Origin: Epiperipatus broadwayi
Taxonomy: Eukaryota; Onychophora; Udeonychophora; Euonychophora; Peripatidae
Reading direction: 5' to 3'
Length of the DNA stretch: 64,000 nucleotides
Assembly: GCA_028023455.1 (NCBI GenBank)
Contig: JAQFVV010012394.1
Span: forward strand, 33,555,150 to 33,619,149
Every line of letters begins with the position of its first letter. The first letter of the stretch is position 1. Both the position numbers and the translations under genes were made by a program. Under the pieces are notes generated by a model, which made no database searches, had not been told where the DNA came from, and saw nothing but the letters and a program-made list of their open reading frames with translations. Shown here one piece after another: positions 47,467 through 57,723 of this stretch.

Positions 47467-48682
47467 ACATGTTTCAGAACATTTTTAAGCAGTGCTGCCC
47501 TCTATGTGCCTTTTCATGTGTGTCATTACAAAGTATTTACAATTTTCATTATTTTTAATAAATCTAAAAAAGCATTTTAAAAAGTAACACAATTTTATAA
47601 AGGTTAATTATTAGTTATAGAGTTTGAAACAGATATTTTGTAAGCTATTTTAATTCAAGTAAAATGTACAAAATTATATAAAAAAATATATTTATCCTTT
47701 TAATTTAGACTTTTGTGACCTTTCAATAGTACTGAAATTTTTTTAGGAAAGTAGGCTTCTTTCTTTTGTGAGGCGTGTCAAAGGTGTAACCCTTTCAGAA
47801 TTGGCATGATTGGGCATGCCAATTGCTTTTTAAAACGTTAATTTCCCATATATGATTGCTCTTATCAATTTTTGACCTTTCCTGTTGATATGTTCATAGT
47901 AATTAGTAGTTTCCCCTTTTATGTATGTGACTGCTGAATGCAAGAGACAATCAACCATATATTCTCTGTTCCAATATCTATCTTTTGACAGTTTGTACTA
48001 AGTATGTGTTTATGATGATATGGAGAATATTTGAACCAATTCATCTAAAGAGGTTAGAACAGTAGTGCCCAATCTTTAATTTAGGTTGAGCTAATTTAGA
48101 ATTTAAAAATTTTGGACGGCCATAAATAAAGTTTACACTTTCAATATTTCGATTTTGAAGGTATTTAATGCACATATAATATAAATTTGTTATATGATGA
48201 AATATGTAATTATATACTCCTATAAAATATAAAAAGGTGTTACTGACATTGTTGAAAGAATTAAAAGATTGAAGTTGGGCTAGACATATTGCTAGAAGAG
48301 ATGATAATAAATGGATGATTGAAATCTTAAAATGGATTCCAAAAGATTGTAATAGACACAGAAAGAGACCACATGTGAGATGGATGGATGAAATTAGAAA
48401 GTGTGCAAGGGTAATGTGGAGAAGAGAGACTATAGATTGAAGAAGATGGATTGAACTTGGATAGACCTTCACACTGCAGTGGATTGATAATGCTTGACAA
48501 TGATGATGATACTCTTATTTTTTTTATGGAATTAAATTCAAATTAAATGCAGGAAAATATTTTAAAGTGTAACATGATAATGCATGTCATCCAATAATTT
48601 AGTGTACTCTGACACATATGATGTCATAGTTAAAGTCATGCAGTCATTCAGGAATGAATAACCACATTTGTTTCAGTTTATA
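47467..48682 (-). mobile_element. hAT-family copy, continuation after the LINEs
   Basis: R1 resumes at 47472 (AGCAGTGCTGCCCTCTATGT), R2 lies at 47870-48190 (CAATCAACCATATATTCTCT), and the transposase C-terminal region follows at 48530-48660 (AATGCATGTCAT, then ACTCTGACACATATGATGTC). An RTE-like LINE tail (48224-48508) interrupts it. Only a trace of the transposase remains. The foldback arm begins after 48682. Confidence 0.6.
48224..48508 (+). mobile_element. 3' fragment of an RTE/'craniofacial-like' LINE
   Basis: The plus strand reads ARHIARRDDNKWMIEIL, WIPKDCN, RPHVRWMDEIRKCARVMWRR and WIELG, the C-terminus of a widespread endonuclease-RT LINE protein. It ends in an ATGATGATG tail. ATACTCCTAT (48214-48223) and ATACTCTTAT (48509-48518) flank it, a 10-bp target duplication with one mismatch. 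The hAT sequence is continuous across the insert when compared with 19605-19640 and 63500-63540. A minus-strand copy of the same 3' end lies at 63841-64000. Confidence 0.75.
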
Positions 48683-48850
48683 CAGAGGTTAAACTCTCTA
48701 TACAGTAACGCCACTCAGTGCAAGCCAGAGTAATCAATGGATGCAGGAAGGTTTGTGCATAAAATCCCTATCTAGTGCCTAGTCATCCAATACCACCAGA
48801 ATAAATTCTAGCTTGTGGTTTTCATCAGTGGGGAATCCTAGATCTGAGGG
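48683..48850 (+). repeat. Single arm of the foldback family
   Basis: Matches the left arm and centre of 21411-21714: CACTCAGTGCAAGCCAGAGT, AATCAATGGATGCAGGAAGG, TCATCCAATA, then TAGCTTGTGG. The opposite arm is absent, so this copy is truncated. Confidence 0.65.
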
Positions 48851-49181
48851 CAGTGCATCTAGATCTTAGGATGTAATCCAACACACCAGAAGCCATCTTT
48901 TACCTTATTAGCTAACTATAAAACTTTGAGTCCAATGCTTTCAATGCAAGCTCATTAATTTGTACAGTCATAGTCATGTGATATTTAGTTGTTTGTTACA
49001 GTTTGCTTAATCATGTTTTATTTTTATTTTCTTTACGGCCTTTACATTAAAAAGTTTTTAATTTCTATCCTTTGGACTTTTGTGTTTATTTATCATTTTA
49101 ATATATATAAAAGTAAATATTGAATATAATAATTTAGAATCAGCCATATTGAATTTTACCATATGTTGGAAGCCCCTGAAA
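48851..49181. other. No gene recognised; upstream of the exon candidates
   Basis: Mostly AT-rich. An open frame leads without a stop from about 49125 into the ATG at 49182, so this could include a 5' untranslated or longer coding part of the first candidate exon. Confidence 0.35.
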
Positions 49182-49217
49182 ATGAATTATTTTAAAAAAA
49201 TGTCTGGCAAGCTTCAG
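49182..49217 (+). CDS. Candidate exon 1 (possible start exon)
   Basis: The ATG opens MNYFKKMSGKLQ and runs directly into a perfect donor, CAG/GTAAGT, at 49218. It ends in phase 0. Upstream, no acceptor is needed if this is a first exon. Composition of the last 20 bases is more balanced than the flanks. The peptide is not recognised. Support is only the donor plus phase agreement with the next two candidates. Confidence 0.35.
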
Positions 49218-49304
49218 GTAAGTAAATTCCAAACCATTCGAAAGTAAAATCAGATTACCATACACTTGGAACAGGGATAATAGGAGTATTGGAAGTTACC
49301 AAAT

Positions 49305-49470
49305 TTAATGCCCACAACACCAACTTTATATTTTTTAAGAGGTAAGATTAAAAATTTATTTAGTGACATTTGGGAACTGTCCATTTATTTACTGCATTTA
49401 TTGATTTAAAAAAAAGCTTTCTGTTTTCTGCCTGAGGATTACAAGGATAATCTTGTCCCATACGGAAACA
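49305..49470. repeat. Second copy of the 34985-35130 repeat
   Basis: Shares ACCAACTTTATATTTTTTAA, GGTAAGATTAAAAATTTA and TTTCTGCCTGAGGATTACAA with the other copy. Here the repeat is not interrupted by a LINE, so its left part (49237-49262) shows the pre-insertion arrangement. It lies between candidate exons 1 and 2. Confidence 0.65.
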
Positions 49471-49676
49471 GTCGACCTTAGTTTAAGATTGAGTTGCACT
49501 GTTCTACCACTTAACTAACGTTTGATCCTGCTTTTTGGTCATATGTATATTAACGGAGTTTAAATATATATAAAAGCACAAACAAATATTGTAAATAATT
49601 TTATATTTTTTTTCTTTGATTATATCTTATTTATTTTGTAATTATTTTTCATTATAAAACTACATAAAAATTCAAG

Positions 49677-49718
49677 ATGGAAGATGCAATCGCTGACTGT
49701 CCAAGAATAATTAAAGGG
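49677..49718 (+). CDS. Candidate exon 2
   Basis: The acceptor is AAAAATTCAAG, with a moderate pyrimidine tract further upstream (TTATTTTTCATT). The donor is AAAGGG/GTGAGA. Between them are 42 bases, phase 0 to 0, reading MEDAIADCPRIIKG. GC content is visibly higher than in the flanks. The phase fits candidate exons 1 and 3. Confidence 0.3.
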
Positions 49719-50083
49719 GTGAGAACATTACTTTCATGATTAAAAAGGAATTTTTAAATTAAAGTAAAATTTAAAACAAAGCTAATTGATTTTAGTTAGC
49801 TGTTAACATTTTTATCAAATCTATTTCCAATCTGGAAATTGATTTGAATTTATTTTTGGACAGTTATCTAACAATTGCATATCCACTAACAATAGAGAAA
49901 ATAATTCTGTAAATTAAAAATTAATTAAGAGTTAAGAAGTTTAATTAAAAACATTCTTTGAATAACTCAAAGTTTGTATATTTAGAGCTAAAAATCTATT
50001 GTGTCAGAGTTAGGTCAATAGTCACTAGTTGACTCCACATTTAATTTTTAAGGGGCCTCAGATGCCTTCCCCTCTCTCTTCAG

Positions 50084-50193
50084 CTCTACTCTTCACCATG
50101 CACAGATGTAGCTCCTACTGCTCAAGAATGCCCATGCCATCAAAGAATGGCACCTGCCACAGAAGATTTGTCAGTATTCCATAGAATCCTGAG
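50084..50193 (+). CDS. Candidate exon 3, 110 bp
   Basis: A strong acceptor (CCTTCCCCTCTCTCTTCAG) and a strong donor (CCTGAG/GTAACC) bound 110 bases that are far richer in G+C than the neighbourhood. The phase-0 frame is open throughout, begins LYSSPCTDVAPTAQECPCHQ and ends with SVFHRIL plus two bases (phase 2). The other two frames carry stops. No domain is recognised. It could alternatively be part of an unrecognised SINE, but no second copy is seen. Confidence 0.4.
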
Positions 50194-52754
<2,561 letters not shown>

Positions 52755-52830
52755 CGTCGTTTCTGGTATTATTATCATCAACATCATCATTATTGTTCTT
52801 GTTGTTATCATCATCATCATCATCATTACT

Positions 52831-53348
52831 ATTGCTATTATTATTTCATTTTTTTGGGTTTTTTTTTAATTTTTCCTTCTGTTTGTGAATAAATATATTT
52901 ATTTAATACATCTTTTTTCTATTACAACCATTGCTTTGTTCTGAAGAGCACTTTAAATAAGAAGATAAAATGGTCTTTTATAGTAAACAGCCCACTGAAG
53001 AGCAAACATCTTCAATAGCCTCCCATAGAAAAACGACAAAGAGGAAGGCAGTACTTTGCTAAAAAGTAGATGATATGGGTTTAAGTACTTATTAATCCTT
53101 TATTTTCAACTTAATAATTAAAGATAGGTAGATACTCCTTTGCTGACAATATTGGATTTGTATCTAGATCACTTATGATCCAGCTATCTGATAAGAAATT
53201 CCTCTATTACTTGAAATTAATTTTATTTAGTCTGAATTTGAACACAGAAGATAAATATCCTTGGCAGATATGTTACTCCTGCACCATGAGGCTTTTGTAA
53301 ACAATTTTAAAAGCTACATAATTTTTTAAGTTTTGCCTCAAGTTCCAA
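52831..53348. other. No gene recognised
   Basis: AT-rich to average composition, with no ORF and no repeat match within the window apart from short runs. Confidence 0.4.
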
Positions 53349-53466
53349 AATTAATTATCGTATCCTTGAATTTGATAATTGCTAGTAATGATGTTAACAC
53401 ACTATATATGTAGTGTGTTAACATCATTACTTGCAATTATCAAATTCAAGGATACAACAATTAATT
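53349..53466. repeat. Near-perfect palindrome (hairpin)
   Basis: Arms of about 55 bases: AATTAATTATCGTATCCTTG onward, through GAATTTGATAATTGC and ATGATGTTAACACACTATAT, then the inverted copy ending ACAACAATTAATT. The arm is related to 6848-6900 (GAATTTGATAATTGCAAATA). It lies 16 bases before the LINE target duplication. Confidence 0.75.
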
Positions 53467-53590
53467 AACACACTATATATATATATTATTAAATTAAGAT
53501 TCTGCTTCCAGTTTTCTTAATGGCCAATCATGCAAGTGTCTTTCCTGCTTAATATTAACTAGAATTAATTGATATGAATCAATATACAAT

Positions 53591-54126
53591 ATGGGGAAGA
53601 AAAGTAGTAAAGCCGTAGATATCAAAATAAGTATTCCTAAAGTTAAAGACAATTTTAAAGATTTAGATATTAGTTATATTGAGGATAAGAATCTTAAAAA
53701 AGAACATAATCTAGGAAAAAGAATAGTGATACTCAATTAAATAAATTTAGAGATGGAAATGATCGAAGTAGTATTTGTATTGGTTTGAAACCACAACCAA
53801 CTCAACAAACAAATAATGGAAGTAATATACCAATTATAGATAAAGAAAACAGTGGATTAATACTTGATGGAGGCCTAAATAATAACATTGGAGTTGAAAT
53901 TTCAGGATGAGAAATAGCAAATTATACTAAAGGAAGAAAAATGGATAGTGATAAGAGTTATAACTCGCTGGATGAGTTGAGTACACAATATAATGCAATA
54001 AACAAATTGTGATAAGTTCAAAATTAATAACACAAGTTAATGAATTGGCTAATCAGAAAGACTTAGTGAATGAAACAAAAACATAATTTGTCAAACTTAA
54101 CAATAATTATGCAGGAAATAAAACTA
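53591..54126 (+). pseudogene. LINE ORF1, N-terminal part
   Basis: The ATG starts MGKKSSKAVDIKISIPKVKD, a Lys-rich opening common for LINE nucleic-acid-binding ORF1 proteins. The frame breaks near 53740, and Asn/Lys-rich fragments continue to the LTR element insertion. The remainder of ORF1 resumes at 56570. Confidence 0.55.
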
Positions 54127-54131
54127 CAGAT

Positions 54132-54560
54132 TGTTGTATTCGTATTGAGAAATAAACAGCGAGTTTACTAGAGACAATTTACTCCAGAAGTTTTTGATTT
54201 ATTTTATTGAAAGTAAAAATAATTATAATGGAAAATAATTATAATTAAAAACAAGTTGTGGGGTTATTTTTATCAGAGATAAAAATAACTAATTAAAGTA
54301 AGAACAATAAAACAGATTTGGAAAACATGCGATTAAGTTTTCGGAATGTAGCAGATAAGACTTAACAAAAGAACTCAGAGGGATATATAAACTGCCAGAG
54401 GAAAACATCACGCACTTGTTACAGTCTTGTTAACAGAAGTTGGATATGTAAAGCTATTAAGAGCTATTTGCGGCCCAACGGTTTTAAGAGTTGTTCAGCA
54501 GAGTTCGATCAGATTGTGTTTTTCTATCCCTCTAAAATACTTAGGGGCAAAAACATTACA
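54132..54560 (+). repeat. 5' LTR
   Basis: 429 bp, TGTTGTATTCG to AAAACATTACA. It differs from the 3' LTR at scattered positions only, so the insertion is not ancient. It holds the TATA box at 54384. A segment with GGTTTTAAGAGTTGTTCAGC and the AGTTCGATC word precedes the end. Confidence 0.9.
54384..54390 (+). promoter_or_regulatory. TATA box in the 5' LTR
   Basis: GGATATATAAACTGC at about 253 bases into the LTR is conserved in the 3' LTR (56383-56389). Transcription would begin about 30 bases downstream. Confidence 0.5.
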
Positions 54561-54564
54561 AGAT

Positions 54565-54587
54565 TGGCACAGTCTAAGTTTCGAACC
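54565..54587 (+). other. tRNA primer binding site
   Basis: TGGCACAGTCTAAGTTTCGA, four bases after the LTR. It starts with TGG as required for pairing to a CCA tail. Its reverse complement contains GGTTCGAAAC, which looks like a tRNA T-arm, so the pairing may be unusually long. The tRNA identity was not determined. Confidence 0.65.
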
Positions 54588-54650
54588 TAGTAAAACTTGA
54601 AAGAATAAGCGAGATGAGAAAGTCAACCAATACATTTGGAAACAAGTAAA

Positions 54651-55388
54651 ATGTCATTAGGACAAAGCAGTATTCCTGAATTTAGCATTGAAAATGCCGA
54701 GGAATGGCCTCTCTATATAATGCAATTGGAAAATTTTTCCAAGTTAAATGGGATAAAAAATAATGGAAAAAAAGTGGTGCACTTTTATGTTTAGGAGGAT
54801 GCAAACATTATTAATAAATTATGGGACGGACCGATAACTGATGGAATACATTTTGAAGATATAGTTAAAAAATTAATGGACTATTTTAGCCCAACGCTGT
54901 CTAGACATGTAGCTAGATTAACTATGAGAAATAGAAAGCAAGCCAGGGAGGAAAAAATTAAAGACTATGCTGATATAGCATTAAAACAGCTGGCAAAAAA
55001 CTGTGATTATGGCAAATTTTTAGAACAAGCTTTGCTGGATCAATTATTGTGGGGAATGTACAATGAAAGATTGCGACAGACATTGTTAACGGAAAGTGAC
55101 TTATCATACGAAGTGGCTATTAAAAAAGGAATAGCATATGAAGCAGTAATTGAGCAAGCCATAGCTTTTAGAAACAACTCAGAAGAGACCAGAAAGATGG
55201 CAGTTTATAAAACAGATCGAAGTCAGCAGCTGAAGAATGAAAATCTTAACAGAGAGAAAATGTTAACAGTGAAATGTTTCTGCTGTGGTAAAACTGGCCA
55301 TGTATCTAAAAATTGTAAATGGAGAAAAGAAAACTGTTTTAACTGTGGATTTAAAGGGCATTTAACAGCTGTATGCAGAAAACCATGA
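54651..55388 (+). CDS. Gypsy-type Gag with two CCHC knuckles, one internal TAG
   Basis: The frame opens at 54651 (MSLGQSSIPEFSIENAEEW) with the conserved Trp of Gypsy Gag, meets a TAG at 54792, and is then open from 54795 to the TGA at 55386. Gag-domain landmarks are KDYADIALKQLAKNCDYGKF, LLDQLLWGMYNERLRQTLL and LSYEVAIKKGIAYEA. The C-terminus has CFCCGKTGHVSKNC and CFNCGFKGHLTAVC, two perfect C-x2-C-x4-H-x4-C knuckles for RNA binding. Around the TAG, neighbouring frames also look Gag-like, so two nearby single-base changes are as likely as a point mutation. Length is somewhat short for the family. Gag would form the particle that packages the element's RNA. Confidence 0.85.
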
Positions 55389-55460
55389 CAAACAAAATGT
55401 AATTCAAGCATAGATGATGCAACGTATACCATTGGCTATATATCAACTAAGGGACAAAGC

Positions 55461-56024
55461 ATGGCCATGAGAGATAGGACTTTTTCACAAAGACAAAGAC
55501 AGATCACTAAACTACAAGAATTGGAGTCACATAACCAAAAATTAGCTGATATGCTTGAGAGAAAGACGCAATCGGAGCTACAACTCAACTTGCAATTTAA
55601 AGAACTATCAAAAGAAGTGCAAAAATTAAAACTGGACATTTATGAATTAAATAAATTAAAAGAAGAACTGGAACAACAAAATTCAGAATTTTGTAAAAAA
55701 TTACAAAGCAAATTTTCAGAATGTCAGAGTTTTGAAAGATTGAACAAAGATTTAAAAAGTGAACTCGCAATGTCACAATTATCCAAACAGGTAGAGAGTT
55801 GGCAGCAGTATGAAATGGAACAACAGGAAAAGATGGCCAAAAGTGAAAATGAAATTGACACGTTAGAAGATTTTTTAGAACGGAAATCTTTAGACAGGGA
55901 GCGATCAGAGACAAAAACCTCAGAACAGGAAAAGAGCCAGAGTCTCTCCAAGCGAGAGAAAAAAGCTCTCAAGGCGGCGAGAAAAAAGAAGAGTTCACAC
56001 AATTTTCAAGGTTATATCGATTAA
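55461..56024 (+). CDS. Coiled-coil ORF in place of pol, 187 aa
   Basis: It starts MAMRDRTFSQRQRQITKLQE and stays helical and charged (LQFKELSKEVQKLKLDIYEL, then LNKDLKSELAMSQL) up to residue 130. It ends in a Lys/Arg-rich tail (SKREKKALKAARKKKSS). It is in the same frame as Gag: the 24 codons between the Gag TGA (55386) and this ATG contain no stop. It may therefore be translated by readthrough as a Gag extension or from its own ATG. No enzymatic motif is present. It is not recognised as a known LTR-element protein. An acquired host coiled coil or a divergent Gag segment are both possible. Confidence 0.7.
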   Translation: MAMRDRTFSQRQRQITKLQELESHNQKLADMLERKTQSELQLNLQFKELSKEVQKLKLDIYELNKLKEELEQQNSEFCKKLQSKFSECQSFERLNKDLKSELAMSQLSKQVESWQQYEMEQQEKMAKSENEIDTLEDFLERKSLDRERSETKTSEQEKSQSLSKREKKALKAARKKKSSHNFQGYID

Positions 56025-56112
56025 TTGGAAAAATCAAGTGTTCCTCCAAGCTGAAAAAGGAAACCACACATATTGGATGAGTATGTGTAACGTAAATAAA
56101 CTCTAACTTCTG

Positions 56113-56131
56113 GAGTGAGGGGGGGGGGGAG
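56113..56131 (+). other. Polypurine tract
   Basis: GAGTGAGGGGGGGGGGAG-type run directly before the 3' LTR TGTTGTATCC. This is the primer for second-strand synthesis. Confidence 0.75.
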
Positions 56132-56564
56132 TGTTGTATCCGTGTTGAGAAATAAACAGTTAGTTTACTAGAGACAATTTACTCCAGAAGTTTTCAATTT
56201 ATTTTATTGAAAGTAAAAATAATTATAATGGAAAATAATTATAATTAAAAACAAGTTGTGGGATTATTTTTATCAGAGATAAAAATAACTAATTAAAGTA
56301 AGAACAATAAAACGGATTTGGAAGACACGCGATTAAGTTTTCAGAATGTAGCAGATAAGACTTAACAAAAGAACTCAGAGGGATATATAAACTGCTAGAA
56401 GAAAACATCGCACACTTGTTACAGTCTTGTTAACAGAAGTTGGATACGTAAAGCTATTAAGAGCTATTTGTGGCACAACGGTTTTAAGGGTTGTTCAGCC
56501 GAGTTCGATCGGATTGTAAGTGTTTTTCTACCCCTCTGAAAAACTTAGGGGCAAAGACATTACA
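56132..56564 (+). repeat. 3' LTR
   Basis: 433 bp, TGTTGTATCCG to AAGACATTACA, nearly identical to the 5' LTR. It is followed by the second CAGAT. Confidence 0.9.
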
Positions 56565-56569
56565 CAGAT

Positions 56570-57316
56570 AAACTTAACACTAAATCGTTTGTTGGCTTAA
56601 ATTCTTATTGGAAAAAGATTTTTATGAACTTCATGTCCCCAAGTACATTAATATTTAGTTTAGTTATTCAAACAAATAGCGTTACAGGTGAACATGTGCT
56701 GGACAAGCCAGATCTGAATGAATACTTAAAAGCTCTTAATGCTCACGAACTGATTAACACGGTCAAATATACGGCCTTTCCCCCTGCAACAGGTTTTATT
56801 TCGATAGAATATTTCAATAAAGAGCAAAAAGAAAGAGCTGTAAACTTAATTAAGGAAATACAAGAAAAAAAAATTACTACATAACAAAAGATCCGAACCC
56901 ATTAATTTATGGTAGAAGATTACACATTGAATATTTTAAAATGCAAATGGGAAATTATGCTGAGGTAATAAATATGGAAAGGGAGTTGACTCTGGGCATA
57001 GCCTTTTAAACACCAACAAATACATGGAGAGTGGTGCTCAAGCTAAAGAAAGGAGTAACGAAAGAACAGCTACCACATAAGCTAATAAAAAGATCAAATT
57101 ACTATTTTCATAATAATAAAGGGTAGACCATCTTTGTGTTTTAGATGTAATAAAGTTGGACATATTGCAGCTATGTGTGATATGGGGAATTGCATAAAGT
57201 GTGATATATTTGATCGAATGAATCACTTATGTAATGATTCATCTATTAGGACATGGGCTAGTATAGTTAATAACATCAGGGGAGAGGAAAGAGGATCAAT
57301 TGTATGAAGAAGTAAT
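56570..57316 (+). pseudogene. LINE ORF1, C-terminal part with CCHC knuckle
   Basis: An open stretch at 56624-56884 (TGEHVLDKPDLNEYLKALNA, ATGFISIEYFNKEQKERAV) fits an RNA-recognition-like ORF1 domain. After a break, 57128-57230 reads PSLCFRCNKVGHIAAMC, a perfect CX2CX4HX4C knuckle, then GNCIKCDIF and MNHLC, a second imperfect finger. This arrangement is typical of Tx1/L1-like ORF1 proteins that coat the LINE RNA. Several stops separate the pieces. Confidence 0.65.
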
Positions 57317-57723
57317 TTATAATAAAATTAACACACATAACACCTACCTGAGGCTGAATGAATATTAGTTGAAATGGGCACAGGAACTGTCAGTTATAAA
57401 ACCTCTGAAGATGGATTTAACACTGACTCACAAATAGAAAGTGGGATGGAAGATATGGATATCCTTACACTTTCAGCAGAACCTCTCATCCAAATAGTAA
57501 ATAAAAAGGAAGATAGTCGGAAATTAATTTGGAAGATAATTTTCAAAAGGTCAATAATTATACAATTTTTAATAATAATGATGAGCAAACATTGTCCAAT
57601 CTTGACAGATCAATTTTAAATGATGAAGTTAATAATAAGGAATATAAGGATTAAAGAACTAAAAGAAAAGATAATGATTTGGAGTATAGTATACAAATAA
57701 AATGACTCTTTGAATTGCAGCTC

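Larger units (their letters stand above)
54132..56564 (+). mobile_element. Pol-less Ty3/Gypsy-type LTR retrotransposon
   Basis: Two LTRs (54132-54560 and 56132-56564) begin TGTTGTAT and end CATTACA. They are flanked by CAGAT (54127-54131 and 56565-56569), a perfect 5-bp target duplication. A TGG-starting primer site follows the 5' LTR, and a G-rich polypurine tract ends immediately before the 3' LTR. The 1.57-kb interior encodes Gag with two CCHC knuckles and then a coiled-coil protein. There is no protease, RT, RNase H or integrase. With all cis signals and a gag, it would depend on a relative for its enzymes. Confidence 0.9.

Noticed and set aside
48041-48472. 143-aa minus-strand ORF rich in Leu/His
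   Set aside because: It is antisense to the RTE-like LINE tail and crosses its boundary, so it cannot be an old gene.
55597-56002. Minus-strand ORFs of 92-105 aa
   Set aside because: Antisense to the coiled-coil ORF of the LTR element; no independent support.
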